A stretch of DNA of 64,000 nt, from NCBI GenBank assembly GCA_021401465.1, contig JADDMT010000019.1, forward strand, positions 310,001-374,000, in the 5' to 3' direction. The notes beneath the pieces are model-generated. The model saw only the letters and a program-made list of their open reading frames with translations, made no database searches and was not told where the DNA came from. Source of the stretch: Teratosphaeria epicoccoides. Taxonomy: Eukaryota; Ascomycota; Dothideomycetes; Mycosphaerellales; Teratosphaeriaceae. This document shows positions 31,974 through 42,231 of the stretch, piece by piece. Each line of letters starts with the position of its first letter. Position 1 is the stretch's first letter. A program made the position numbers and the translations under genes.

Positions 31974-33311
31974 ATGGCAGCGCCGAGATTGCCATTTCTG
32001 TGGCCGATGCTGTGGAAAGTTACAGAGGCGTGCGCGCCACGAGTCCGACCCAGAAGACCGGCAGCCAAGATCAGAGGCCTCCATCAAACAGCGCGCCGGA
32101 GACAGCACGAAACAATTGCCCAGCGGTATGGATCCGCCAACGAACCACCGCCACATCTCAGTAGTGGTCACCCAGTCAAGCCCACAACATCACCGGTCCA
32201 GGCGAACGACGAGCAGACAAAATTACCGAAGATTGGCGAGAAGCTACAGCACCATGGCGAGCAGGAAGTCGAGCAGGTGGACGCCAAGCAGCAGTCGATC
32301 GACAATGAGAGGGAGCGACGGACAGAGCCAACCATCGTGGACGGCGGACTGGCACGACCCATGAGACCAGATCCAGTGTTCGACAGCGCCCAGCCGAATG
32401 CCCAAGGAAAACCTGAGCAGGCCTCAGACAAGCCTATAGCGTCGCTACTGGACAGCGTGCCAGATCCCGCTACGCAGCAGAAAGGAGATGCCGAGCATTC
32501 AAAGGCAGCTGAGGGAATGCGGTTAGAAGCCACGGTCGACGAGCAAGCACCTTCCTCCAAAGCACCACACATCGAGCCTCCGAGATACGCCCACCACTTC
32601 GACACCTACGGCCTGGTCAATCGCTTGAAGGAAGGCGGTTGGGACGACAAGAAAGCCATCCAAGTCATGAAAGGCGTCCGCCTCATGCTCGCCGACAACA
32701 TGGATCTGGCCCGCGAGGCATTGATGTCCAAATCCAACATCGAGAACGAAGGCTATCTCTTCCGCGCCGCCTGCGCTGAGCTCAAAACCGAAGTCACCAG
32801 TCGACGAAGAGCAGAGCAGGAGAAAATGCGCACGCAACGGACACAATTGCAACATGAAGTCGAGATTCTGAATCAAAGGCTGGGGCAGGAGACGGCCGCG
32901 TTGAAAGACGAGTTGAAAGGCATGTTCGACGACCGCAAGATGGCTGTGCGGAATGAGCAGAGGGGCATGGAGAGTAAAGTCCAACAACTCAACTACAAAA
33001 TCACCGTCAACCTGCAAGCCGACGCGCGGTCGGAGGTCGAGGGGCTGAGATGGGTCATGACGAGGCGAGTGATCATTGCTTTGCTCGTCGTCGTCATCAT
33101 GGTCCTGGGTAGCTTGAAGCTGAGCTCGAACATCGTCCGTAACCAGGAGATGGACGCGAAGAGGAGAGCAAAGATGAAGAGTGGAGGCACGCAAACGGAA
33201 AATTCTGGTTCTGCTTCGGAATTCGGAAGTGATAGGGAGGGTGGGAGGCCAGCTGCAAGCGGTATGACGGAAATGGTGATCCCTGAGGCGGAGCTGAGTG
33301 CTGCTGGGTAG
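31974..33311 (+). CDS. Mitochondrial coiled-coil protein, FMP32/MCUR1 (DUF1640) family
   Basis: A single exon encodes 445 residues from MAAPRLPFLWPML; the Arg-rich first 50 residues (PRVRPRRPAAKIRGLHQTARR) look like a presequence. A long, polar, probably disordered stretch follows. The family domain begins at HHFDTYGLVNRLKEGGWDD and continues with AIQVMKGVRLMLADNMDLAR and SNIENEGYLFRAACAELKTE. Next comes a coiled coil (LQHEVEILNQRLGQETAALK). A membrane segment at about residues 366-380 (IIALLVVVIMVLGSL) sits near the C-terminus, as in the family. Members are inner-membrane proteins linked to calcium uptake, proline metabolism or complex IV assembly, depending on the organism. The long N-terminal linker is much larger than in yeast Fmp32. 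Confidence 0.88.
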   Translation: MAAPRLPFLWPMLWKVTEACAPRVRPRRPAAKIRGLHQTARRRQHETIAQRYGSANEPPPHLSSGHPVKPTTSPVQANDEQTKLPKIGEKLQHHGEQEVEQVDAKQQSIDNERERRTEPTIVDGGLARPMRPDPVFDSAQPNAQGKPEQASDKPIASLLDSVPDPATQQKGDAEHSKAAEGMRLEATVDEQAPSSKAPHIEPPRYAHHFDTYGLVNRLKEGGWDDKKAIQVMKGVRLMLADNMDLAREALMSKSNIENEGYLFRAACAELKTEVTSRRRAEQEKMRTQRTQLQHEVEILNQRLGQETAALKDELKGMFDDRKMAVRNEQRGMESKVQQLNYKITVNLQADARSEVEGLRWVMTRRVIIALLVVVIMVLGSLKLSSNIVRNQEMDAKRRAKMKSGGTQTENSGSASEFGSDREGGRPAASGMTEMVIPEAELSAAG

Positions 33312-33607
33312 ATTGTCGATGGTGTGATATTGCATCCTCGTGGCAGATTCTGTGGTTGTGATGATACCCATCAAGATGCATGGACACTGGTTGCTGGACG
33401 CCTACTACATACCTGCTCAGCCACGACGTGTCACGCTGACACCTGCGCAAACTTTGTTGGAGCAGAGCAATTAAGCTCCATCGTTCTCCGCATAGCCCGC
33501 CTCGAAAGCTCCATCAGCCTTCAGCTCCTCCTACTTCCTCGGCCCCATCTTTGCCACTTCCACACCAAACTCCCCACTAGCCCGACATCCCTCCAGCATC
33601 CTCGCCG
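33312..33607. other. Convergent 3' region
   Basis: About 300 bases lie between the FMP32-like stop and the broken 2EXR gene. Nothing else is recognised. Confidence 0.35.
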
Positions 33608-34510
33608 TCAACCCCTCTGCCTACGCGCATGAGTGGCCTCCACGCGCCCATCTCTGGCGACTTTTGCTTCCTCCGCATTCGGACTTCCATTGTGATGCCT
33701 TGGTTCCCACAGCGACGCAGCCCCAGGAGCAGCAATGAGCCACTCCCTCCTCCCATGCTTCCTGATCGTGTGCCCGACGTAGCAAGTTTTCGGACCAATA
33801 GTCATGGCGTTGAACCGCTCCATACGTGTCGCCACTAGACAAGCACGAGTCCTTGATCCCCGTTGCTGGCCGCCGCATTTGCACATCGCACCGTGGATCA
33901 AGGGACGTATCTTGGCACAAAGGGCAGACACGTCCTCACTGCGCCGGAGCTGCAGCGCGAGGCTCTCGATGTGTTGGAGAGGCCTTAGCATCGCGATCAG
34001 ACCGCTGGAACGGTGCGTGAGACCGATTTGCAGGATTGTGAGTTATCTCAGGAGCTTCTGATGCTCGTCGCCGAAGGTCATGGACTCTTCGGCTGGTGAT
34101 GCACCCTGGAACGAGAAGCGGTTGCTCCCGTCGAGCACAGCTGTCGCTTCCTGGTGCACAGCACGGTTCGAACGCAGCAGGCTAGGGGTCAAGCCTTTGG
34201 CTAGTTGGACTTTAGTCTGACTGTGCTCGAGAGCACCTTGGGGTCTCTTACTCTGTTCGACCCAGACTGTGGCTTTGGCCTCGAAATGGCATTTCGCTAA
34301 GCCTTGCCTGATACACTTGGCCGTGTCTTGCGGGTGTCGGATTACGTTTATCTGACAATCGGAGTGTAAGGCGTGGGCTGGGCTGTAGGTTCTGTTGCGC
34401 ACTTCGGGTGGCAGCTCGGCAAAGTCGAGGAAGCCTGGGTTGCATGGGCGGCCGGATGCTGAGATGCTGTCGACAGACGCTGGTGGAGGAGGCGTATGCG
34501 TTCCGGCCAT
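33608..34510 (-). pseudogene. 2EXR/F-box-like gene with an in-frame stop
   Basis: One frame runs from the ATG at 34510 (MAGTHTPPPPASV) to 33608, interrupted only by TAA at 34045-34043. The 5' part has the 2EXR pattern FLDFAELPPEVRNRTYSPAH and LTPSLLRSNRAVHQEATAVL. Directly after the stop the same frame continues LTILQIGLTHRSSGLIAMLR, then IESLALQLRR, as these fungal proteins normally do. The lost codon is probably Gln (CAA to TAA). No intron removes it. The segment after about 33850 loses family character (REWLIAAPGAASLW), suggesting more damage. NRTYSPAHA is also worn compared with the usual RN-x-IY. It is probably a young pseudogene. Confidence 0.75.
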
Positions 34511-34965
34511 GATGCTGCCTGGGGTGTTATCCACTCTATTTTGCTGCAAATGAATGCGGCTGGTGGCATCCGCACGCGCAATCAGCGCGGAGGGCGGCAA
34601 ATATTGGACTTGGCCCGAGTGGCATCCATTAATAGGTCGACGACGCCCCGGCCGAGGGTCGCTTTGTCCATGGTCGCGGAGATGGCTGGCAGTGGTGCTG
34701 TCTGTCTCTAGTGAGGTCCGCGTGAGGTAGTGAGGCGCGAACTGTCAAGCAGCACCTGGCAATCTGTCTCTGTTGCATTCCTCGCACGTTGTTGCCTGGC
34801 TGGAGCAATTCAGACCAGAGGTGTCACGGGGAGGCAAGCGCTTGAAGCGAAGCAAGGAAGGAGCGACATTGTATACGTGTACGTCAGAGCGTAGTACCTC
34901 CGTGCTGCAAGCCGAGTGAAATGCGACTTGTCAATGCCAGGTGAGTAACGGCTTCACCTTTGACC
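34511..34965. other. Intergenic region between the 2EXR relic and TACO1-like gene
   Basis: About 450 bases are the upstream flank of the relic and the 3' flank of the TACO1-like gene. No other feature is recognised. Confidence 0.35.
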
Positions 34966-35853
34966 TCATGCTCCCAATCGACTCTGCAGCTCCTTCCACA
35001 TCTCACCATCCAGGCTGCCCTGCGCTATATTCATTGACACGCCCTGCACGCTCGCATCGTCCTGGAGCTCGTCAAGCACTTTGATCAACTCTTCCGCTGT
35101 CTTCTCATCGGGTACTCCAATCTTCGTGTCTTCGTTCGGTTCCCAGATTATTTCTGACGTGGCAATCTGCAGGTCCAGTGCTTTCGCCACACTCTCACCC
35201 AAAGCCTTCGTGTTGTTTGGCTCGCAGCTCACCATTAATCTGCCATCTGCATCTTCCTCAACATCGGTTGCGCCGGCCTCCAAGGCTGCTTCCAAGGCGA
35301 CCTCAACATCCGCACCATCTTTCCGTTCAAACACCACCTGCCCTTTCTTCGTGAACAGGTAGCCACTCGGCGATGCAGTACCGCCATTTGACTTAAGTAT
35401 TAACCGTACGTCCATCAAACTCCTTGCCTTATTGTCTGTTTCGCAGTCCACAATCAAACCGACATTGCCTGGTAATATCCCTTCCACTGTCACGCTTTCC
35501 AAGCTGGCACCACTCAGGCTTCTGCCTTGACCACGTGCGATGGCGGCCTCAATTGACGCCTTTGCGAATCCTTCACGCTTGGCTTTGGTAATGAGGTCTG
35601 CGAGGCGACCGTTTGCATTGGGGTCTGGGCCGAATGACTTTGACGCTTGGGCGATCTCATGGGCGAAGACGGAGCGTTGGCGATTCTTGGCAGCGTCGGT
35701 TTTGAGCTTGTCGTGCTTGATTTTGGACCATCGATTGTGACCAGAAGAGGGGTAGGGGGTGGTTGTAAAGCGGCGGTGGAGGCGGCAGGCGCGACGTATG
35801 TAGCTCTGGTTCCCTCGTCGGAGGACGACTGTAAGACCTCTGCTGGGTGCCAT
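34966..35853 (-). CDS. Mitochondrial translational activator, TACO1/YebC family
   Basis: A single exon from the ATG at 35853 (MAPSRGLTVVLRRGNQSYI) gives 295 residues with an Arg-rich mitochondrial presequence. The mature protein starts with the YebC/TACO1 signature SGHNRWSKIKHDKLKTDAAK. It continues through LADLITKAKREGFAKASIEA and AIARGQGRS, then domain 2 and 3 blocks (VEGILPGNVGLIVDCETDNK; NGGTASPSGYLFTKKGQVVF). Human TACO1 activates COX1 translation, and the yeast member (Dpc29) associates with mitochondrial ribosomes. A frame-open extension upstream to 35937 lacks targeting character. It is divergent from LAA1, with 216 bases between starts. Confidence 0.93.
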   Translation of the reverse strand: MAPSRGLTVVLRRGNQSYIRRACRLHRRFTTTPYPSSGHNRWSKIKHDKLKTDAAKNRQRSVFAHEIAQASKSFGPDPNANGRLADLITKAKREGFAKASIEAAIARGQGRSLSGASLESVTVEGILPGNVGLIVDCETDNKARSLMDVRLILKSNGGTASPSGYLFTKKGQVVFERKDGADVEVALEAALEAGATDVEEDADGRLMVSCEPNNTKALGESVAKALDLQIATSEIIWEPNEDTKIGVPDEKTAEELIKVLDELQDDASVQGVSMNIAQGSLDGEMWKELQSRLGA

Positions 35854-36069
35854 GGTGTATGCGTAGGTGTAGAGTGGGATGCTGTCGAATGTTGATGTAT
35901 GTATTGCCTCTTTGAGACCAAGAGACCCTCCCTGCACGTCGCGGAGGTGAGACGTGGAAAAGCGGAAACTGGTCTTGTGCCGTCACGATCCACGCGTGCG
36001 CGTTGAGATATGGACCGGCCAGCACAGATGGACTCATGAGTCACGTTCTTCACGAATGCGACGAGCTTC
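35854..36069. promoter_or_regulatory. Divergent promoter, TACO1-like and LAA1
   Basis: The 216 bases between two divergent starts must serve both genes. No specific site is assigned. Confidence 0.45.
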
Positions 36070-39000
36070 ATGGCCACCACAGCGCCGACAGCAGCGCCAA
36101 CAGATGCGCCTGCTCCCAAGCCTGCGTCGAATGGCGAGAGACAGCTGTCGCCCTGCCAACTCGACGTCACCAAGCTACACTCTCTCCCTTCCGAGCAGCA
36201 AAGTCTCTATGTCCTCACACACAGCGCGGGTCTCGTCCGCTACATCGAGGAACTCGACGATGATGCCGTCTCAGAGCAGCAGGCGACGCTGAAAAAAGAG
36301 CTGCTCCAGCTCATCACACTCTCCTCGCCCGCACCTGCCAGAGTCATTCGCAACAACATTGGCAAGTGCTTCGCGGACATATTTGGAAGGAGCAATCGGA
36401 GACTGCTGTACGAGTCCATCAACGAACTAGTGGGAATCATACAGGCTGGCAAGGAAAGGGATTCGAGATGCAAACATGCCGCTACGTCAAGCCTGGGTGC
36501 TTTGTTCGCGGCGGCGGGCGACAGCGCCATGAGCCTGTCGCCGCTGGCCTGCACCACATTGCTAAGAGCCGTCAAGGCAGCTTCGAATGACACGGGCTAC
36601 CGCAGTGCAATCTTCCAGGCGTGCGGCAAGATCGCGGTAGGCATCAAGACAGCCCTAGATGAGGACATTGCGCGCAGTATATGGAAGTCGGCGCGGAATG
36701 CGGCGAGTGGCGACAAGTCGTTACTGGTTCAAGCGAACGCCTGCACTTGTCTGGAGCAGCTGGTGCGCTCCACTTCTTATTTTGACAACTCGAATGACTT
36801 CGAGAAGCTGCAGGCCGCGCAGTGGAAATGTATGGAGAGTTCCTCCACATCCGTGCGACATGCTGCTGCTTCATGTCTCACGCTGGTGCTTTTCAAGGGC
36901 TATATGAGCTATAGCGAGTCACCTAATATTCAGGCTGTGCCACGCATGAAGAAGCCCAAGGCCAAGAGGAAGCAAGCAAAGGGCGAGGAACCTGAAGACG
37001 AGGTCGATCGCACGGCATCTCCAGCGCCGGACAAGCCAGTGACTGCGCTGTCCTACAGCCTCTTGGACGCGCTTCGCGTGCTCTCTACCCACTACTGCAG
37101 ACCAGCAACCACCAATAAAGCCCGTGCAGGCCTTGCAGTATGCTATGTTAAGCTTCTCAAAGCTCTCGGCGAGAGTGTAATCGAGAAGAACTATGGGGTT
37201 ATTGCGCGCCACTTCTTCAACGACGTGCTCGGCCACCCAAGCATGCAGTCCAATAGATATCGCCAACTCATGAGCCGCAAGTTCGTGCGCATTGTCCTAG
37301 AGCGTGTCATTGGGCAGATGCTGGGTGAGACGGCACAACTCAATGCTTGTCGATATCTGTTGAACGAGATCATCAAGGACTATCCTCAAGCTATCAAGGA
37401 AAGGCTTGAGCCGAGCAAGCAGACGCTTATAGGTGCCATTAGCGCACTCACAACAATGATTGGGTCCCTCAATGCCGCCGTTCATACGATCGCGGAACAG
37501 GTGCGAGAAGGGCTTCTGCAGGTGTTGCAGCATCCAAACTTCACTGTGCAAATACACGCCGCGCGTGCATTGCGAGCGTTTGTGCTTGCATGTCCTCAGC
37601 AGCTCTTACCGACTGTGACCATATGCATGAACAGCGTCAATCGCGAGCTCACTTTGCTGGCTGGTCCACGGCAAGGTCCAAAGCGATGTGTGGGCTATGC
37701 GTACGGGCTGGCTGCGGTGCTGAGCACATCAAGCCACCATCCTCTGTACGGCTCGGTGGATGTGTACGCAAGAGTGCTACAGCAGGCGACAGCGCTCCTG
37801 AAGTCAAGTGGGAGCTCAGACCTGCGCATCTCCAGCTGCCAATTGGAAGTTGCCTGGATCATGATTGGCGGCCTCATGTCCCTTGGTCCCAATTTTGTCA
37901 AAATCCACCTCTCTCAACTCATGCTGTTATGGAGAAACGCGCTCCCGAAACCAGTGCCGAAAGAGAACATGTCACAGCGCAACATGATCGAACTGAGTTA
38001 TCTCGCACATGTCCGCGAATGCGCACTCGGCTCCATCAAGGCATTTCTGACGTTCAACCAGCGGCTGCTGACTGTGGATATCTCGAGACGACTGTCAGCG
38101 ATGTTGGAGAATACAGTCACTTTTGTGCAAGCCTTGCCTGAGAAGAAGACCAGCGACGACCCTGCCAATCGTCTATCGCCTGCACTGCAGCTGCAGGACT
38201 ACGAGATCATGGTCCGTAGACGCGTCTTTCAATGTTTCTCGCAGTTGGTCACGCTTAGCCCTCTCGGCAGTATTGAGACTACTGCTCACTCCACGATCCT
38301 GCCGCTGGCGGTGGCGTCGTTCTCCGACGCTGAGTATTACTCACCTAGTACTCTTAGTGCTGCAATCGCAAGTGCTGCAGCAGCATTTGAAAGTATATGG
38401 GATGTCGGTGATAATAATGGATTCGGGCTCACAGGGTTGATATATGGGCGAGACGTCATTGATCCGATCACTAAGAACATGCGCAGAAAATGGTCCACCC
38501 GACGGGAGGATGAAGCAGATATTGATCGAGTCGTACTGTCGCCTGTCGGTGATGCCCCAGAGCATGATCCCACCTGCTGTTATTTGCCTGATGGGCCGAG
38601 CTTTGAAGAGCCAAACCCACCCGGAACCGAAGCGGTGAATGCCGCCATAGCAGCTTTCGGGCTGTGTCTGCCATTACAGGCACCGCGAGTCCAGGAAAGC
38701 GCACTGGAGCAAATCACTTCCTCGCTTGGCAGTGCATTGATACACAAAAACCCGGCGCGCAGAGCAGCTGTCGCAGTAAACGTGGCACTGGCGCTGAACA
38801 CAGTCTGTAATGTCAGCATTGGCGAAGCTGGCTCGGCTAAGGGTGACTTGAAGCGAGATGCGACAGAAAGTGCAATGCTTGGTTTACTGCATACCTGCAT
38901 CAAGGACTCGGAAGAGTGCGTGCGACAGCTTGCAGCGGACGCGCTCGGTGCGCTGTGCTGTAGCTCAGGCAACTTGTTGACAACGAACGAGATCACCTGG

Positions 39001-42000
39001 CTGACGGAGACAATCGTCAACAATCGCGAGCCGCATGTTCGTGCGGGATGTGCATCCACGCTTGCAAGTATTCACTCGCAGCTTGGTGGCATGGCTGCCG
39101 GATATCACATGAAGCACATCGTGGGCATCCTGATGTCGCTTGCCGCCGATACGCATCCGCTGGTGCATTGCTGGGCATTGGATGCTCTCGCACAAGTCGC
39201 AGAGTCTGCAGGGCTCGGCTATGCCGCGTATGTCACGACAACGATTGGAATGCTCAGTCAGCTGTATGTGTCCGACAGCCATAATTCTGAAACCGCCGTG
39301 CTGGCCAGCTCCAACATGTCTCTTGAGTTGCCCGTTACTGCTGCTATCGCGAGATGCGTCGACTCGATCATCAATGTGCTTGGGCCGGACTTGCAAGATA
39401 TGACGAAGGCTAGGGACATGATACTTACGCTTGTGCGCTTCATACTGGAAGAGCGCAACGTCAGCGTGCGATTGGAAGGCGTGCGATGTATGGAGCACCT
39501 CTCATTGTACGCTCCCGGACACTTGGAATTTGCAAAGTACGTTCGATACTTGCAGAAAAATGTTGATGCGGACGAGCAAGAAGTATCGCAAGCTGCGCTG
39601 CATGGCTTGTCAGTGCTGATGCGGCGGGATGCGAACGAGATAGTTCGCACAGCGCATCCGGGACTGGAAGACAGGCTCTGGGACTATTTGAACTCTTCAC
39701 CTCATCAAACAGATGTGTTGAACATCTTCCGTAATTGGCTCAGCCAGACCGGATCCGTAGACCCTTCGGAATGGATACAGCGCTGCAACACCGTCCTCAC
39801 TAGATCCAAATCGAAGATCGAGGCTCCAAAGACTGCACACACGAAGTCTGCTGTCACCGCTGGACCGGAAGTGCAAGACGAGGAAGTTGCAGGCTTCGCA
39901 GTCGCAGCTGGTGCGGCGAGAGAAGACGATGCGCAGGCTCCCACTTCTACACAGGAGCTGATGCGATGGCAGGTCAGGCTGTTTGCCATGGAGCTGCTGC
40001 AAGAGCTCATTGCCGTCATCTCTAAAGAAGCTGCTATCTCTGACGAGAGTCTGGGTGAAGCTGCACTCCAAAGCAAGGTCGCAGATGTCGTTCGCATAGC
40101 TTTCTCGGCCTCGACAGCTGGCGTTGCAGCGCTGCGTGTGGTGGGCATGAGGATCATTGACCAGGTTCTGAAATTGTTTGGACGAACACCTGATCCGGAC
40201 TTTCCAGAGGCAATGCTATTGGAGCAGTATCAAGCCCAGATCTCCTCAGCACTGACACCGGCCTTTGCTGCTGATTCTAGTCCAGAGCTGGCAGCTGCGG
40301 CTGTGAGCGTGTGTGCTACTTTCATCGCCACGGGTATTGTGACGGACATTGATCGTATGGGCCGCATTCTCAAAGTCCTCGTCTCGGCTCTGGACAGCTT
40401 TTCCAAGGAGGCGGAGTCAGCGAGCATCGGTGATCTGAGGGCTCTGAGCTCGAATGCACTGGTAATGGTGCGTATGGCTGTCTTCTCTGCGTGGGCCAAG
40501 CTGCAGATTGCCAGTGCGGAACAGTCTTACCTAGTCGAGGTCGTGAAGCCGCATATTGCGCAGCTGGTGCCACTTTGGCTGTCTAGCCTGAGGGAGTTCT
40601 CACGTCTCAGGTTTGAGCCAGATATCTCGGCCAGCATGGGTACTCCGGTCTCAGGAGATCTGGATATGGTGTATGCCGCTCTCAATCGGGAGACGCTGTT
40701 GACGTTCTATCAGGATTCTTGGCTAAGTCTGGTGGACGCTATTGCCAGCCTAATCGATGAAGACAGCGACTTTGTTTTCGATGCGCTGGACAATAAGCAC
40801 GCAAGCACTGCGGGCACTGGAGAGGGCGAGAGCAGTCTTTCAGAGCCGAACGGTGTCGATGGGATTGCAAGGAAGAACGCGGGCATCAACTACCGTGAAG
40901 AGCCTGTGGCATTCTTTTTCGTGCTCTTCGGCCTAGCCTTCGAGTCGCTTGCCGTTCGCAGTTCAGACGACAGCGTCGTGACTACGCAGCGCAATGCTGA
41001 CATCCTGCAAGCCCTGCAGAAGATCCTGCGTCCCTCGGTCTCCGGCAATGCGGTATACCAAGAAGTGGTCTTCTCCGAGACCGTGGACCTCTTGTCCCGC
41101 ATGGTTCTCACCGAGAGCCTTGGCGTCCAGGCCATCGTCGTGGAGGTTGCTCGCAATCTCTGCACCGTTCATCCGTCTTCTCGCCAAGGACTGCAAACTC
41201 CTATCAACAGCGAAGCCCTCTCCGACGACATCGAGCAGCTCTTCGAACTCACTCGCATTGTTGTCCTCGTGCTTAGCAACCTCATTCCAGGTCTCGCCGA
41301 CACGCCGGCCGCCGTCTCCTCCGTCCGTCTCGAGACTTCCGAAGAGGCTATCAGCCTCGTGCGCACGTCCCTGCAGGCCCTCGTCGACGTCTCCGACGTT
41401 TTCCCCTCCATCATCAAGACAGATCTCGAAGCCAGTATCCTCCACGTCTTTGTCACAATCTTAGGAACCGCTGCATGCCAAGCTAGCGTGGTGCCGCAAT
41501 CGCTGCCGATCTTCCGCAAATTTATAGCAAGTATCGCGAACGACGGTAAGCAGGAGACTACGGCACAGTTGCGGAATGCGTTGGCGAGGATGCTGGTGAT
41601 CTTGAAGAATGCGCAGAAGAGGGAGACGGAGGCGAGTTTGCCTTGTGAGAGAAATTGCTTGCTTGCCATCACTGTGCTGCTCTCTGCTGCTCCGAAAGAG
41701 TTCGGGCCTGCTGATCCGCTCCTTGCGAGGTTCGTGGCAGATTTGGGTGGTTCGTTAGATGGGCCCATGACGTCGCGAGTCGCAGCCAGCTGCTTGAGGA
41801 CGCTACTCATGGCAGACGTAGCATCCGACGCACTCGTCACTAGAGCCATCACCTTCGTCCTCGATCCCGCAGGCCTGGAAGGCGTCACTGAAAGCCGCGG
41901 TATCACGGCACAGACATTGACGATGCTTACAGTCAAAGTGCCCAAGGAGCAGCAGGGTAAAATGGTCGCGCTAGTAATGAATGCATTGATTGATCGCGCG

Positions 42001-42231
42001 GCGAACGAGGGAGAGAATGTGTATCAAGAGACGGCGGCGAGGTTGTTGGATTTGGCGGCGGTGGATTCTGGGATGTTTAGGTCTGTGGTGGGGGGCATGG
42101 ATGGGGAGAGGAAGAGTGTGATGGAGAGGGTTTTGAAGACGAGGGCGGCTGAGCAGAGGCGGAGGTCGGAGGGTGAGGGTGGGGAGGGCAGGGAGCCGAG
42201 GATTGCTTTGAAAATGGACTTCGGGGGCTGA
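36070..42231 (+). CDS. LAA1: Giant HEAT-repeat AP-1 accessory protein (Laa1/HEATR5)
   Basis: One uninterrupted exon of 2053 codons, the largest gene of the window and close in size to yeast Laa1 (about 2014 residues). After a 30-residue Ala/Pro leader comes the conserved N-terminus (LHSLPSEQQSLYVLTHSAGL). Then come repeated HEAT-like helical pairs along the whole length, for example RVIRNNIGKCFADIFGRSNR, CVRQLAADALGALCC and PHVRAGCASTLASIHSQLGG. A charged insert with KKPKAKRKQAKGEEPEDEVD lies near residue 300. Laa1 and HEATR5 bind the AP-1 clathrin adaptor and help sort cargo between trans-Golgi and endosomes. It is remarkable only for having no intron over 6.2 kb. No frameshift or stop was noted. 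Confidence 0.92.
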   Translation: MATTAPTAAPTDAPAPKPASNGERQLSPCQLDVTKLHSLPSEQQSLYVLTHSAGLVRYIEELDDDAVSEQQATLKKELLQLITLSSPAPARVIRNNIGKCFADIFGRSNRRLLYESINELVGIIQAGKERDSRCKHAATSSLGALFAAAGDSAMSLSPLACTTLLRAVKAASNDTGYRSAIFQACGKIAVGIKTALDEDIARSIWKSARNAASGDKSLLVQANACTCLEQLVRSTSYFDNSNDFEKLQAAQWKCMESSSTSVRHAAASCLTLVLFKGYMSYSESPNIQAVPRMKKPKAKRKQAKGEEPEDEVDRTASPAPDKPVTALSYSLLDALRVLSTHYCRPATTNKARAGLAVCYVKLLKALGESVIEKNYGVIARHFFNDVLGHPSMQSNRYRQLMSRKFVRIVLERVIGQMLGETAQLNACRYLLNEIIKDYPQAIKERLEPSKQTLIGAISALTTMIGSLNAAVHTIAEQVREGLLQVLQHPNFTVQIHAARALRAFVLACPQQLLPTVTICMNSVNRELTLLAGPRQGPKRCVGYAYGLAAVLSTSSHHPLYGSVDVYARVLQQATALLKSSGSSDLRISSCQLEVAWIMIGGLMSLGPNFVKIHLSQLMLLWRNALPKPVPKENMSQRNMIELSYLAHVRECALGSIKAFLTFNQRLLTVDISRRLSAMLENTVTFVQALPEKKTSDDPANRLSPALQLQDYEIMVRRRVFQCFSQLVTLSPLGSIETTAHSTILPLAVASFSDAEYYSPSTLSAAIASAAAAFESIWDVGDNNGFGLTGLIYGRDVIDPITKNMRRKWSTRREDEADIDRVVLSPVGDAPEHDPTCCYLPDGPSFEEPNPPGTEAVNAAIAAFGLCLPLQAPRVQESALEQITSSLGSALIHKNPARRAAVAVNVALALNTVCNVSIGEAGSAKGDLKRDATESAMLGLLHTCIKDSEECVRQLAADALGALCCSSGNLLTTNEITWLTETIVNNREPHVRAGCASTLASIHSQLGGMAAGYHMKHIVGILMSLAADTHPLVHCWALDALAQVAESAGLGYAAYVTTTIGMLSQLYVSDSHNSETAVLASSNMSLELPVTAAIARCVDSIINVLGPDLQDMTKARDMILTLVRFILEERNVSVRLEGVRCMEHLSLYAPGHLEFAKYVRYLQKNVDADEQEVSQAALHGLSVLMRRDANEIVRTAHPGLEDRLWDYLNSSPHQTDVLNIFRNWLSQTGSVDPSEWIQRCNTVLTRSKSKIEAPKTAHTKSAVTAGPEVQDEEVAGFAVAAGAAREDDAQAPTSTQELMRWQVRLFAMELLQELIAVISKEAAISDESLGEAALQSKVADVVRIAFSASTAGVAALRVVGMRIIDQVLKLFGRTPDPDFPEAMLLEQYQAQISSALTPAFAADSSPELAAAAVSVCATFIATGIVTDIDRMGRILKVLVSALDSFSKEAESASIGDLRALSSNALVMVRMAVFSAWAKLQIASAEQSYLVEVVKPHIAQLVPLWLSSLREFSRLRFEPDISASMGTPVSGDLDMVYAALNRETLLTFYQDSWLSLVDAIASLIDEDSDFVFDALDNKHASTAGTGEGESSLSEPNGVDGIARKNAGINYREEPVAFFFVLFGLAFESLAVRSSDDSVVTTQRNADILQALQKILRPSVSGNAVYQEVVFSETVDLLSRMVLTESLGVQAIVVEVARNLCTVHPSSRQGLQTPINSEALSDDIEQLFELTRIVVLVLSNLIPGLADTPAAVSSVRLETSEEAISLVRTSLQALVDVSDVFPSIIKTDLEASILHVFVTILGTAACQASVVPQSLPIFRKFIASIANDGKQETTAQLRNALARMLVILKNAQKRETEASLPCERNCLLAITVLLSAAPKEFGPADPLLARFVADLGGSLDGPMTSRVAASCLRTLLMADVASDALVTRAITFVLDPAGLEGVTESRGITAQTLTMLTVKVPKEQQGKMVALVMNALIDRAANEGENVYQETAARLLDLAAVDSGMFRSVVGGMDGERKSVMERVLKTRAAEQRRRSEGEGGEGREPRIALKMDFGG

